Shown: in pieces, positions 28,801 through 39,790 of the stretch
How positions within the stretch are numbered: the stretch's first letter is position 1
Layout of the letters: each line of letters opens with the position of its first letter
DNA from: Ridgeia piscesae
Lineage: Eukaryota; Annelida; Polychaeta; Sabellida; Siboglinidae
Assembly (NCBI GenBank): GCA_025642075.2
Contig: JAODUO010000943.1
Location: 104,501 to 168,500 of the forward strand
Reading direction: 5' to 3'
Length of the DNA stretch: 64,000 nt
Notes under the pieces: model-generated
What the model was told of the DNA's origin: nothing
The model's input: the letters and a program-made list of their open reading frames with translations, nothing else
Database searches by the model: none
Program-made: the position numbers and the translations under genes

Positions 28801-31800
28801 GGAGTATTAATGCAGAAATGTAGATGTAAAATATATAAACAAACCATTCACATTGTAAATATGCTTTATTGGTAATAGTACCAGGCAAACATGGCTAACT
28901 GCAACTGCTCTTTGATATCTGCTGTGTTCAGTACTTAATTTTATATGTACACAATCCAGATAAGACCGTATTTAGCCAACTTCTTGCTAATGATTATCAA
29001 ACCTGATTTCGGATAATGGATCAGGCAATGCTGTGCTAAGTTTATTGTAAAATATATAAGCCACACTAAAAACCAATGAAAGGTTTGATTTGTGTTATCT
29101 CACTTGTCTGATTAGTGATTATATAGTGAACAACTAGAACATATATAGGATGCATCCTCAGCTTCAAATGTCAACAATTGTTCTTAACTATGAAGTGCAA
29201 CCCAACAAATGTTGGTGCTGTCTCATGGACATCCTACAGAATTCTGAGCTTGACAATATCAGCTGAGATTTGGTTCATATCATGGGGGAAAACCACAGCT
29301 TTAGCCACATGTGATCTCCCCAATGTCAGTAAAATTATTACCATGAAATGATGATGATCAAAATTGATGGTAAGTGATGCTGCCGTACATTTTATCATAA
29401 TCACATCTACCCGGGGCTCCCGACTATTTTAGTTGCTGGATGCGTGATGTAAGTGGTATTTCGCTTGACACCACAATGGAGTGCAAATTGCCTCAACTAT
29501 ACTAAATTGCAACAATAGCTTCAATGTAGATGATAACTCACAGTTTCCCTATTATTTCGCTTAACTGTGTAATTTGTGGATCATACCTTCACAGATGCTC
29601 GTTCTACAAGTGCAGTCATTAAGCATAGTATGAAGTTATTAATGTGGCTCGCCTCATTTACGTGGCTTGGATTCAGTGATGAGTGGTTAACAAATTATAA
29701 CTGGTCACTTTTAACTGTATGATTTATATGGGAAAGTCAACATAACACATAAATGTGAGGTTTATACACGTAACTGTGTCAAAGCTGCGTAACTAACGCT
29801 TCCTCAGATAGGGAATTTTAGGGAAAACATGGCAACAAACTATCGACTACATAATAATGACAAATGTCAACACTGGTCAAATTCCAACACTTAGCATTGG
29901 CTAATAACGTCATATAAATACTGTAAAATGAAAGTACAATAGGTTTTACAAATTACTGTCAGTCAACTTCACAGCTGTTAGTCATTATTTTGTATTCCTG
30001 TCTGCCTACTCAGTGTAGAGCACTATATTTGATATCTACTGTAGTTACAATATAGTATTAGTCACAGGACAGGCACGTGTGCAATTTAACTTAACCCCAG
30101 GGTACTTGAGATTTAACTCTAGCTAAAATTACCCTTAGATGGAATCTAACTTGTATTTGTGCATGTATACTGGTAGTCTGTGCATTAATTGTGACATAGG
30201 TGGATGTTTCCCACAGAATTCAAGACAGATACATACCCTCAAGAACCTTGTTCTTCTTTGGAAATATTATGTAGTACCAAATTTCTAAGTAATAGTCAAA
30301 GATTTGGTTGTACACATGATGCAATGACACAGCCGACTGCAGATGTTACACTCCTTACTAATAAACAGGGGTCGACACTAAGGTTTTGTATTCACTGCCC
30401 CCCCGCCAGTTCACTGGCCCGGGGGACCAGTGGATTTTAAAAGTTATTGGCCCCTCATCAAGTTACTGGCCCGAACTTTTCTTATAATAACAGGTACTCT
30501 GTGCAATAAAATATATTTGTTTATATTTAGAACATTAAAATAGAGACAGCCGCTGAAATGACATTAAAAAATGTTTTTGCCGTTTTATAATTCTTTTGTT
30601 TGTATTCTATCAACAAAGTTCACTTTTATAATAATTACATACCTATAAGTGAGTTTTTTGCAATAACAAAATGAGCCCTATTGATTGTGAAATGCGTTTT
30701 AATTTTGAAGACGCAGAATGTGTTCGAAAATATGCGATGTTTAGACCTTAGAAATGCCACCGTACTTTCACTGTTCGGCGTTCGCCATGTTGTTTGGTAC
30801 AAATAGAGCCGCCAAACTGTCCTCTAATTGCTTGCGTAGACGGCATCCCCGTCCTTTGACCTGTATTTACGGGAAATCCAAATACATTCAAGCTCTATTC
30901 AACTGACTACCTCCTTATTTGGCATTCGCCGTTGTGACACGTCAGCATCGGGGAGTTCCGCTATGTGCGTGACCTGGATAATTCCATGGCGCCTAAGGGT
31001 TAGCTAGAGTAACGATGACATTGGTGTGAATTAAATTTATTCAGAGAAAGAAAAGCCGCACAAGTGTGCGATGCATGAGCGAAACAGGATTTTTCTGCGG
31101 CAAAACAGCATGTTTCAGAAATACAGCTGCACCATAGACGATAGCGGTTCACAAGAAATCCACAAGGGGTCGTCGTGACACGCTCAAAAAAAATTGTCTA
31201 GTCATTTTACATATTAGGATACCAACAATAATAATGCGAAATTCAATGACAAATTTTTATTTTTGTACCACTCGGCTATTATTACAAAATCCGAAGCGTT
31301 ATCTTAGCTAATTCACTAGGGAGATGTCCACCTCGCTTTGCCATTAGCGACACCGTGCCGAGTTAGAACTTGCAAATCGTAAACAAGATGGTGACTAATT
31401 TCGACTGATAACGCGAGTCCATGGATTCGGCTGTCACAGATTATGTTTAATTGTTGTATAGGGAGTGACAACTGATGCAAACTATCTAAAACAATGGTGA
31501 ATAAGTCGATTGTTAAAAACCAGTGGCCCATCGGATGGGTAGGATTTGAAAACTGGTGGCCCGAATTGGCCCAACACCCTCAAAACACGCATCGGATCAG
31601 CACTATTGTCGACCCCTTTAAAAATGTCCTCATGAAAACATACTTTGATGAAAACCAAATAAAAATGTGATCATGATTACGGGCTCTTTCCTTAATCTTC
31701 CAGTTAGTGTGTGAACACATCTAGAGAAAATGCAGCTGGTACACTCGGTGGACTTAAGTTTCAAAGATTTGTTGCTGAAGGGAAGAAGCCAAGATGTTCA

Positions 31801-32285
31801 CTGGTCGGGTCCAGTTGTACACTGGGCCTGATGTACATATGTGTTACACACAACTAGTCACCTAAGGTCATTGTGTATCTGGGCTGGAGTATTTCGGTAA
31901 GAAGTGTACTGACCAAGTTCTAAATATAACCAACTATCTGTTTAATTCTGCTGGAAAGCTGTAATTTACTCCTATACTGTCAGTATATGGTTGTCTTCAA
32001 CATAACCCGAGGATGTGTCCACTCCATTAAAATAAACCTACTCAGCAGATTCCTTTTTTAGGTTGTATGAGATTACACAGTCTCTGATTAGTCTAATATT
32101 ACCCAAGTCATCAAGTTACATTTTTGATGGGTTTCTGCATCTATATCATCTATGCTTTTAGTCACTGACAATTAAATTTGTTGGTATAAAAATACCCATC
32201 CAAGATTCCACAAGTTTTAACCAGCACCTAATGACCTCCCTACATTGGCTGCCATGAATGCTTTACTTGTAAACAGCCTGAACAG

Positions 32286-32338
<53 letters not shown>

Positions 32339-33655
32339 ACTATCCTCACATTTTTTTCTTCTTCATTGTTACCTCAAGAGTGGTCAACAGTTCCTATAGT
32401 TGAGCATTGAGACTGTCGCAGGGTTTGTTTTCTGTTGTTTTGATGTTATCGTTGTTAATGTTACCAATATTATGTTTTCTATTATTAATATATTATAAGT
32501 CAGAGCATGTTTGTCACGATAGATTTTAGAATTGGTTTTTTAATGGCACCTGGGGTATACTATTTTGTTTATGAATAACGTTCAATATACAAGTGCTCAT
32601 AATCGAAGCAATCAATATAATGTCCATCAGTACCCATTGTACTGATGAACTAATGATGATCTAAAAAAATTCAATAATTCTAGGAATGGTTACTGACTTC
32701 GATTTTGGAAGCACAGCATGGATGAAATTGGCAATTGCAGATATGAGTGGCAAAATTGTGTAGTGTCGACGAGGGATGCTTTTAGTAAAATTAATACTAA
32801 ATTTTTAGTAATCATTATGGTGTGCTAATGGTCAAAATGCTGATGTCACTAATGTTTGTTTTTCATGTTTAATTAACTACAAGACCCCACAACGCATTTG
32901 CATCCTTTTAAAACTTTTCTATAGTTTAACATTGCGCTCAGATCATGTTTTTTATTCAAGTGTATTTGCACCCCTTTTCAAATAAATAATCATTGTTCCA
33001 AGAACAGGCAATGCTGGTGTCTGCATGACTACTTGCAAGACCTCTTCAAATCAAAGTTCTATTAAAAACGTTGGCTGCTTGAGAGTTGAGTGCTTCTATT
33101 TATTTCTATTTTGCTTTACAACGCAGCCATATGACGTGAGGACAAACTTCGCTAACATTGATGATTTATAACTAAGGGGTGTGTCTACCGTAACATAATC
33201 ATAACAGTCGAAGACTGTGCCATTCCACATAGGAGACGAAACTGCGGCATCAACTAGCACCCGCTAAAACCAGTCCTCCAAAAACTCGAGAGTCAATCCC
33301 CGGACGCAAAAACTTCATGTTTCTTCGTTTTTGCAAAAGTTTCCCTAGAATAAACAACAGGCAACTTAACCTGTTACACGCAAGTTATACAGAGTCAAAC
33401 GATCAAACGTATTGCGCTTCTAAATATTGGCATATATCCACGTTTATGTTTCGAATCAACAGATTCGGCGAAGCCACTTTCATCAATAAAACTGCTCCGT
33501 CGAAACAACAAACATGGCCGCGTTTCTGCACATGGATGTTTAGCGCCATTCGAACACACCAGCATCTCGACAAAATCACTTCGTCACCAGGTCGAATGGC
33601 TCTAGGAACCGAGAAACACAAACATAAAACACTCACCTTTCATATTTGTGGCCAT
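13879..33655 (-). CDS. HR3: HR3/ROR-family nuclear receptor (NR1F), split gene
   Basis: Ligand-regulated transcription factor of the NR1F group (insect HR3, vertebrate RORs), which binds an AT-extended AGGTCA half-site as a monomer. Coding exons in order: 33655-33637, 19829-19744, 18739-18598, 18153-17997, 17070-16904, 16415-16294, 15978-15846, 15327-15220, 14782-14666, 14138-13879. Their phases agree and they total 436 codons plus TGA (13879-13881). DNA-binding domain at about residues 14-80: eight zinc Cys, P-box CEGCKG, then [20 protein letters not shown] and [12 protein letters not shown]. The C-terminal extension [18 protein letters not shown] is typical of NR1F. The hinge is about 100-200. 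The ligand-binding domain runs from about 205, with [52 protein letters not shown] and RPGVKD. The AF-2 helix is LHKELFSLE (423-431). The intron between K and G of CEGCK|G is a classic receptor intron position. Vertebrate and fly relatives are somewhat longer N-terminally. Family assignment is firm; the choice of start is less so. Confidence 0.95.
14940..15185. repeat. Degenerate minisatellite in an HR3 intron
   Basis: Repeated TACAT/C-GTTTAGTGGTGTA-like units of roughly 30-40 bases, five or more diverged copies, between the coding exons at 14782 and 15220. Confidence 0.5.
17240..17370 (-). mobile_element. SINE fragment, family B
   Basis: Strongly similar to 50250-50370: shared CAGGACTGCTCAAA, CCTGGCA, TGTTCAATCAAACAC and GGAAGCATCCAG in the same order. 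Only the body is present; the tRNA-like head is missing. It lies in the HR3 intron between 17070 and 17997. Confidence 0.65.
17660..17975 (-). repeat. Interspersed repeat, family C, minus copy
   Basis: The reverse complement matches 27640-27900: both contain a GTGGACGGGT-rich block, AATGAAGGAG, GTTTGTAGT(C/T)CATTT and CATCCATGTG(A/T)CCACCAAAA, in the same order. It sits in the HR3 intron between exons 17070-16904 and 18153-17997. No coding sense or terminal repeats were identified. Confidence 0.65.
20519..21691. mobile_element. Non-autonomous DNA transposon, pogo/Tigger-like ends
   Basis: The left end is CAGTGGAACCCCTCATTTAA. The right end, reverse-complemented, begins CAGTGGGGACCCTGGAACCC and continues CTCACGAACGACC. 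Both ends carry subterminal copies of GTGAGGGGTT/GGTGGTC. A TA precedes the left end. CAGTGGAACC termini are typical of pogo/Tigger-type elements. The interior of about 1.17 kb has no transposase, so this is a deletion derivative. It lies in HR3 intron 1. Confidence 0.65.
21692..26190. other. HR3 intron 1 sequence, nothing recognised
   Basis: About 4.5 kb of intronic DNA. Short open frames on both strands show no domain, and no terminal repeats or RNA gene signature were found. Confidence 0.5.
26240..26385. mobile_element. Relic of a GTCGACA-ended element
   Basis: GGGCTCGACATTATCACTGG followed by CCCGG, and later GGCCCGACGTGCCACTGGATT, resembles the left end of the element at 30368 (GGGGTCGACACTA, then CACTGGCCCGG and ACCAGTGGATTTT). 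No partner end was found nearby. Confidence 0.4.
26940..27075. repeat. 32-bp minisatellite, four copies
   Basis: Four head-to-tail copies of a unit with the core CACATGAACTAYGCATCCA, differing by a few substitutions. Confidence 0.85.
27640..27900 (+). repeat. Interspersed repeat, family C, plus copy
   Basis: Inverted relative to the copy at 17660-17975 and in the same HR3 transcription unit (intron 1). It begins with several GGACGGGT repeats and ends around CATCCATGTGTCCACC. Divergence between the copies looks moderate, with local indels. Confidence 0.65.
28744..28857. repeat. Inverted repeat / hairpin
   Basis: GAATGGTTTGTTTATAT near 28752 and its exact reverse complement ATATAAACAAACCATTC near 28833, with flanking ACAATG/CATTGT extending the arms. 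The loop is about 65 bases. No coding content. Confidence 0.75.
30368..31615. mobile_element. TIR-bounded non-autonomous element (GGGGTCGACA ends)
   Basis: The left terminus GGGGTCGACACTA is matched by the inverted right terminus TATTGTCGACCCC, with GGCCC/CCAGTGG motifs just inside both ends. The interior of about 1.25 kb has no long open frame. Superfamily and target-site duplication could not be determined. It lies in HR3 intron 1. Confidence 0.6.
31908..32480 (+). repeat. Interspersed repeat, family D, copy 1
   Basis: Near-identical to 43485-44190. Both copies start at ACTGACCAAGTTCTAAATAT and end at AATATTATGTTTTCT, with a variable TA microsatellite inside (32290-32336 here). The shared sharp ends argue for a mobile unit of about 530 bases plus the TA tract. 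No protein-coding sense. Confidence 0.8.
32481..33636. other. 5' part of HR3 intron 1
   Basis: AT-rich sequence between repeat D and the first coding exon of HR3. No gene or RNA signature seen. Confidence 0.5.
33637..33655 (-). CDS. HR3: Short first coding exon of HR3/ROR (MATNMK)
   Basis: ATG GCC ACA AAT ATG AAA G followed by GTGAGT. The phase-1 donor joins exactly to the DNA-binding exon at 19829, giving [17 protein letters not shown]. The ATG has a strong context (AAAATGGCC). Vertebrate ROR isoforms likewise diverge just before a K-A-Q-I-E-I-I-P-C-K junction, and one starts with a very short exon ending in MK. The frame stays open upstream to another ATG at 33793 (MLIYVVKADDPP...), which would add 46 residues, so the true start is not certain. 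The intron that follows is 13.8 kb. Confidence 0.75.
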
Positions 33656-34949
33656 TTTAGCCCCTTTGCGCGAACTGTCCGTACTGAAATAACCTGATAA
33701 CTTAGCAACAGTTCTGCCCCGATTGATAAAAATAAACTCTGTCACTGCATTAGCATATGGAGGGTCATCCGCCTTCACCACATAAATTAGCATACATTAG
33801 TTCAGTGCCCTTGGAATGACCTCATTCTAGTCACCATTCAGCACTGCTTTATCGTTTATTAATGCGATGCTAACTTTTTATAATATACCAACGATCCAAA
33901 TTTCCGTATATTATCTTCTCGAAACACCTCACTCAGTTACATATATCACGATATTTGTTACGAAAGTAAACTCGCCGATGTTTATCTATTTCCCATACTT
34001 GTCGACAGGCGGCGCGCTAAATTGATCACGTGACAGTCCAAGGGGTCGTTTCATAGTCCTGTATGCCGCGAACGCGTGGATAAACATACTATCGTAAACA
34101 CAGCCGCGTGCTATTTGAAAACTAGTATATTGTCACAGGTAGAACATCACACAACCGAATGCAATTGTAGAAAGTGTTAAAAGATGTTTGTTTATTTCAT
34201 CGTCTTGGCACGGGGCTGAAAAATACTTTTTTAAACCACGCCACATGGGGCATTGTTTTTTTTCATGCGATCAAAACTGTGTAGGGTTGCACGGCTACAC
34301 ACGGATTCCACTAATTTTTTTGGCTTTCTTTTTTAACGATTCCATCCATTCCGGGGTTGATCTCTGTGTTTACTTAATATACACTGATATAAATTAGGCA
34401 AGATCGTTGTGTAACAGTGAAGATTAGTGGAGTAACAGTTTTTATTGCGTCCATAGTAGCTAAAAAAACGCCTCCGCCTGGTGTGTAGGTCTACCTTTTG
34501 GTATGACAATTAATTGATTGATAGTCACTAAAAACAAAAAAATCGTGTGCGCGTGTGCTTTGTATGTCTAATATAATATTAATAATAATACTTTTTCACA
34601 TATCACAAAGAATATAAAAGCATGGCAGTGTACGCTTCTACATATACGATTTCGTACAGGTAGACTTGCCATAGATGTAAGCATTTGAACGTCCAAGTGT
34701 TCGCAAATTATACATGAAGAAACCACTTCCAATGAATCTGTTATTTCGTTGTTAACAGCCGCATAATTAGTACAGCATAGCACTTGACCTGGATTATCGC
34801 AGCTTGTGTACGCGAAATCAAACCAGCGGAGAACGGAGGCTTGATGTATTGGGTCATGCAGACTTTAATGGGCCACCCTCCTCGTGTACGCTATGCGCAG
34901 AACAACATTGCCATCTAAGCACGACAATAAAACAGAATAAAATTATATC

Positions 34950-35860
34950 AACATGCTTCCAACGGGTGACACAGGCTGTTCGCTGTGAATTTCAGCGTGG
35001 TTGTGGGTCAAACTCGCCGGCTAAATACGTGGTGTGGCTCGTGCGCTCTTTGTCTGAATTATGCACGGGAACCTGGTGTCAGGTCTACGCGCTTTCGTTC
35101 CGTACTTAGGTATATATCTTACCTGCACTGTCGATAGCGTCTCGTTGCCGCAACGACGGTCCATGGCTATGCCACGAGCAACCTGATAATCCAAGCGGTG
35201 ACAGGCGTTGTTCCACATTTGCTACACATTAACATGCACCTTCGGAGGCAATCGTGAATTTCTAGGTCAAAAATCTAGGTTCCCGTAGTCGCTTTGTGCT
35301 CGCTTGCTCGTTCGCGTCAGCGAGGCGGACTCGGTCAACGACAGCGTCGCTGATCGGCCGTCGTTGAGCACCTGTCGGCCGTCGTGATGTTCCTGGTGTC
35401 GCTGTTTTCTAGGAAGCGGGGCATCGGGCTGGTTAACGGCTCCCAAGACGAACTTGCTGTCCACGGGCGCGCGTGTCGTGGCGGCAGGCGGCTCTCTACC
35501 TGTGACTCCAACCGCGGTGGCTGATAAAATTGGTCAGTATGTCATGAGCCGTAGAAACGGCGATAGGAAGGAACGAGTTTAGACGTATACGCGGGGCTCG
35601 TTCGTCCTGCCTGCCTGCCTGCGCGACTCACTGGCGTGATTCCTCGGCGGCGCGTGCAGCGTACGCAATTCATGCAACGCGGTCACTGTGTCATGCTGTT
35701 GTTGCGGGGCGACGCGAGGTCGCACGGGACCGACGCGGAAGCTGCAAGGGCCGATGCGATTTATAACGAACGAGCCTCATCTTTCGGAGGATGGACGTTA
35801 CGTCATGACTCATGGCTTGGGGTTGACACGCGTCATAGCGTCTTCGGCGTGCGCAAATTC
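34950..35860. promoter_or_regulatory. CpG-rich block, candidate promoter/leader of HR3
   Basis: This block is clearly richer in CG dinucleotides than its surroundings. On the minus strand an exon-like segment ends at 35123 with a good donor (CAG|GTAAGA). An open frame within it starts MWNNACHRLDYQ. Its phase does not match the DNA-binding exon directly, so it is either untranslated leader or needs another exon. An AGGTCA half-site with a T-rich 5' extension sits at 35264-35269. No transcription evidence is available, so the promoter call is inferred. Confidence 0.4.
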
Positions 35861-35914
35861 GTCTGCTTTTTATATAGTCTCCATGTATATATGGCCCGGT
35901 CCGTGCGTTGTGTG

Positions 35915-36075
35915 GTGTGTGTGTGTGTGTGTGTGTGTGGTGGTGTGGGGTGGGGTGGTGTGTGTGTGTGTGTGCGTGTGCGCGGTGCGTGTGCGTGTGT
36001 GTGTGTGGTGTGGTGTGTGTGTGTGGGGTGTGTGTGTGTGTGTGTGTGTTGTGTGTGTGTGTTTGTATGTGTGCT
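35915..36075. repeat. GT microsatellite, imperfect
   Basis: About 160 bases of (GT)n interrupted by GGGG and CG. The open frames through it on both strands are repeat artefacts. Confidence 0.9.
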
Positions 36076-37410
36076 TACATACATACGTACTTTCGCGTAC
36101 GTGCATATATGGTGCACCAGTAGATGCGTGCATAATAAGTGCGTGTGCGCATGTAGGCGGTATACACCGTGTTTCTGGTTTAGAGAAACGTTTATAAAAC
36201 ATTAAAAACCTCGTTCGACCCCTACGTCCATTACATCTCCAATTATCAACACATCCAATTTCGAGCAGGAAAATCTCCCCTGAAGGTACAAAATGATATC
36301 CTCAAAAATGGGTGATGGCTTATTGCTTACTGATCTCCACGTAGACATGCTTGTAAACATCCGATGTAAATCTTGTTAAAAGTCCCTTCAACCCAACTCC
36401 AAAATTAACCACACACGTATTTCTTAATTATAAACCTGATCATAACCCTAAACCGCGTTTTCAACATATGAACAACCAATAAAAACCATTTCATGTGGAG
36501 GGATATCAAAAAGCCACCCACCCCCCTCAAAACTGGTATAAGTACCCCATTCGACCACGAAAATATCACACATCACCAGTTAATCGACAGTCAGGCTGAT
36601 AATGTTTAATTCAGCTCATTCTTTCGACAGCAAGTCTTCAACATTACATTCACACAGACACAGTAAACATCTCTAACTCTGCATTTATGGACATCGCAGA
36701 AAAATCACCCGTCTCAAAATCATTCTCGCTACATGGTTTTGCGATTGTAATTGCTTACCAGCTCTGCGCGTCTGATCCCAGAAACGTGTCCACGGGGTTT
36801 CTCGTTGCCAGGAACCCCACCCCGCGGCAATCACGCACTACTAGCAGTGAACAATAAATTACGACACCCACCCGATATCCAGCTTCACAGCTACACTCGT
36901 TTTGAAAGTCCCAACATGTCATGTCATGTACGCCGCTATGTTGAATTGTTTGAATTGTAGAATCGCACATGTGTTTTCTATATAAATGTCCGCAAAATGC
37001 AGTTCTAACTAAAGTATTCCGACAGCGAATATGTTGGTGTAAGTGTGGTTTGACCTGTGAACGCTGCCACAAAATCGACATCGTGTAAACTCTACCATCC
37101 GCCAATTAACATAATTCCAAAAGCTCTGTAATATTTGTTATCAGTAATGTCCTAATTAACGACGGTTTTTATCGACAATGGTTTAAAAAACATATTTTGT
37201 GGGCAATACGTCTAGGGGCCGTAGTCTAGTTGGGGGTGAGGGGGGGCACTAAGACTTTCAGGCTTGCCAGAAACGTCGACTCCGCTGTTGCGATCTCGCT
37301 GCCGTCGGACTCGGATCGTGACATCGGAAACAATGGAGGGAAGGGGTTAAGTTAACTCACATTTAAAATGGTACAAAGGGAAAAACAAATTCCAAAAGGG
37401 TCACGTGTCT
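36076..37410. other. Intergenic sequence, nothing firm
   Basis: Between the divergently oriented HR3 and SEC14L genes. On the minus strand a donor-like GAGCTG|GTAAGC lies near 36758 and could end another untranslated HR3 leader exon, but nothing supports this beyond the motif. Confidence 0.35.
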
Positions 37411-37629
37411 CGTAAATCACGGTGTATCCGCCTATGACATCACTTCGAATGCCAGTCCAATGTGTGCAGGATTTGCGTTCCGGTGTGACGGTCTGGAATG
37501 TCAACCGGTCCAGAACGTCGTTCTACTTCCGTTTATCATCGGTTTATGCAAATTGCGCATGACTCGTACACGTCAAAGGTTGGCGCGGACTTTCGCAGTC
37601 ACTTACCAGTCTGGAATGTATATCCGGGA

Positions 37630-37889
37630 TGGAGAGGGAGAGAGCAAGGGAGAGTGAGAGAGAGGAGAGGGAGAGGGAGAGGGAGAGGGAGAGGGAGAGG
37701 GAGAGGGAGACGGAGACGGAGACGGAGACGGAGACGGAGACGGAGACGGAGACGGAGACGGAGAGGGAGAGGGAGGAGAGGCAGAGGAGAGGGAGAGGGA
37801 GAGGGAGAGGGAGAGGGAGAGGGAGAGGGAGAGGGAGAGGGAGAGGGAGAGGGAGAGGGAGAGGGAGAGGGAGAGGGAGAGAGAAAAAT
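37630..37889 (+). repeat. (GGGAGA)n purine minisatellite, copy 1
   Basis: About 260 bases, almost all purine on the plus strand: GGGAGA units with an internal run of about ten GGAGAC units. Confidence 0.95.
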
Positions 37890-38899
37890 CACCGTTTAAC
37901 TTTCTATGGGTGAATTCACGAAGCTACTTCACTGCTCTATTCGATTAATCTCATTTTCAAAATGTTAACCAACGTGACATTAAATGTGAAGATCTGGTTC
38001 TCATAAGTTATTTAAACAAAAACATGATAATGTTTGTGAAGTGATAATGTGTTTGCGCGGGGACGTCTTACTTAGGAAAATGTTATGCCGCAACAGTAAC
38101 GTAACATTACAAATTGCTCACGTAAGCTAGTCTAACTGTTTCTTGGGTTTTTCTAAGCATTGTCGTAGGCTCTACCTACGCACGTATATGCTGATTAACC
38201 TCATGTACGTGTTAACCAAAAAAGTTGGGAATTAATGGACTTAATCGAAGGATCAGTAGTTCCTTATCGTGACCACTTGTAATCGCCGTCAGTGGAGGTG
38301 AAACGGAGCCCACATGGCAGGATGTCGCGAGTTAATGCTATGGCTGAGGTCAACCGTGAACACACGCGTGGACTGTGGGAGAGAAGAGTGAAGCAAATGA
38401 GAGAACGTTGTCTTGTGGTCTCTACGTAAAAGAACACAAATCTGTAATTACACAGGCAGCCGCAGCTAAATAAATATAACTCATAGTCCACGCATTCATC
38501 TCCCCTCCTAACCCGTAGTCCCATACTGGTTACTGTGGTGGTGACAGAGGTTAAACACTTACAATAAGTTATAATAATGCAAACATTTCAAAAAATAGAT
38601 AAACATATTAAATATATATATATAATAAATAAATAATGCAATATTATCACAATCAGTGTATATTTTTATATTACAGTCACGGTAATATAAAAATATAAAC
38701 TACTAAAGTCACGAAATATCTATAGACATACCTGATACTAAAATCAGGAAATTTTTCATTTTTGGATTACTGAAGGTCTCACTAGGCGGCGCTGCGAACA
38801 CATTCGCCAGGAGTACCGCGACCCACAGATGACAGAGCGCTGACTTGAATGGATGTAGACTTTATGCGAGCTGGGATCGGTGTGGCCGCCGGATTGCCA

Positions 38900-38915
38900 C
38901 ACACGCACGTACGTA

Positions 38916-39011
<96 letters not shown>

Positions 39012-39213
39012 CACAAGTTACGGGGCCATTATAAGAGGAGCACACCCACACGCACAAACGTGTACGTACGTACGCGCACATGCGCACAGTTACACACACA
39101 CACACGCACGCACGCGCGCGCGCGCACACGCACACGCACACGCACACGCACACGCACACGCACACGCACACGCACACGCACACGCACACGCACACGCACA
39201 CGCACACGCACAC
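38900..39213 (+). repeat. (CGCA)n then (CGCACA)n microsatellites
   Basis: (CGCA)n at about 38900-39012, a unique spacer of about 75 bases, then CA/CG alternation and (CGCACA)n to 39213, where duplication copy 2 begins. Confidence 0.95.
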
Positions 39214-39433
39214 GCGTAAATCACGGTGTATCCGCCTGTGACATCACTTCGAATGCCAGTCCAATGTGTGCAGGATTTGCGTTCCGGTGTGACGGTCTGG
39301 AATGTCAACCGGTCCAGAACGTCGTTCTACTTCCGTTTATCATCGGTTTATGCAAATTGCGCATGACTCGTACACGTCAAAGGTTAGCGCGGACTTTCGC
39401 AGTAACTTACCAGTCTGGAATGTATATCCGGGA

Positions 39434-39453
39434 TGGAGAGGGAGAGAGCAAGG

Positions 39454-39488
<35 letters not shown>

Positions 39489-39585
39489 GGAGAGGGAGAG
39501 GGAGAGGGAGAGGGAGAGGGAGAGGGAGAGGGAGAGGGAGAGGGAGAGGGAGAGGAGAGGGAGTGGAGAGGGAGAGGGAGAGGGA

Positions 39586-39634
<49 letters not shown>

Positions 39635-39790
39635 AGGGAGAAGGAGAGGGAGATGGATAGGGAGAGAGTGAGGGAGAGGGAGAGGGAGAGGGAGAGGGAG
39701 AGGGAGAGGGAGAGGGAGAGGGAGAGGGAGAGGGAGAGGGAGAGGGAGAGGGAGAGGGAGAGGGAGAGGGAGAGAGTGAGGGAGAGAGAA
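39434..39790 (+). repeat. (GGGAGA)n/(GTGAGA)n purine minisatellite, copy 2
   Basis: Counterpart of the 37630 tract, longer, with GTGAGA variant blocks instead of GGAGAC. The variant blocks arose after the duplication. Confidence 0.95.

Noticed and set aside
35636..36205. Long open frames (up to 189 codons) through the GT tract
   Set aside because: Length comes from a stop-free simple repeat; the coding sense is only C/V repeats and exists on both strands.
38756..39461. Arg/His/Thr-repeat and Val/Arg-repeat frames of up to 193 codons
   Set aside because: Translations of CGCA/CACACG microsatellites in several frames at once; no unique domain.
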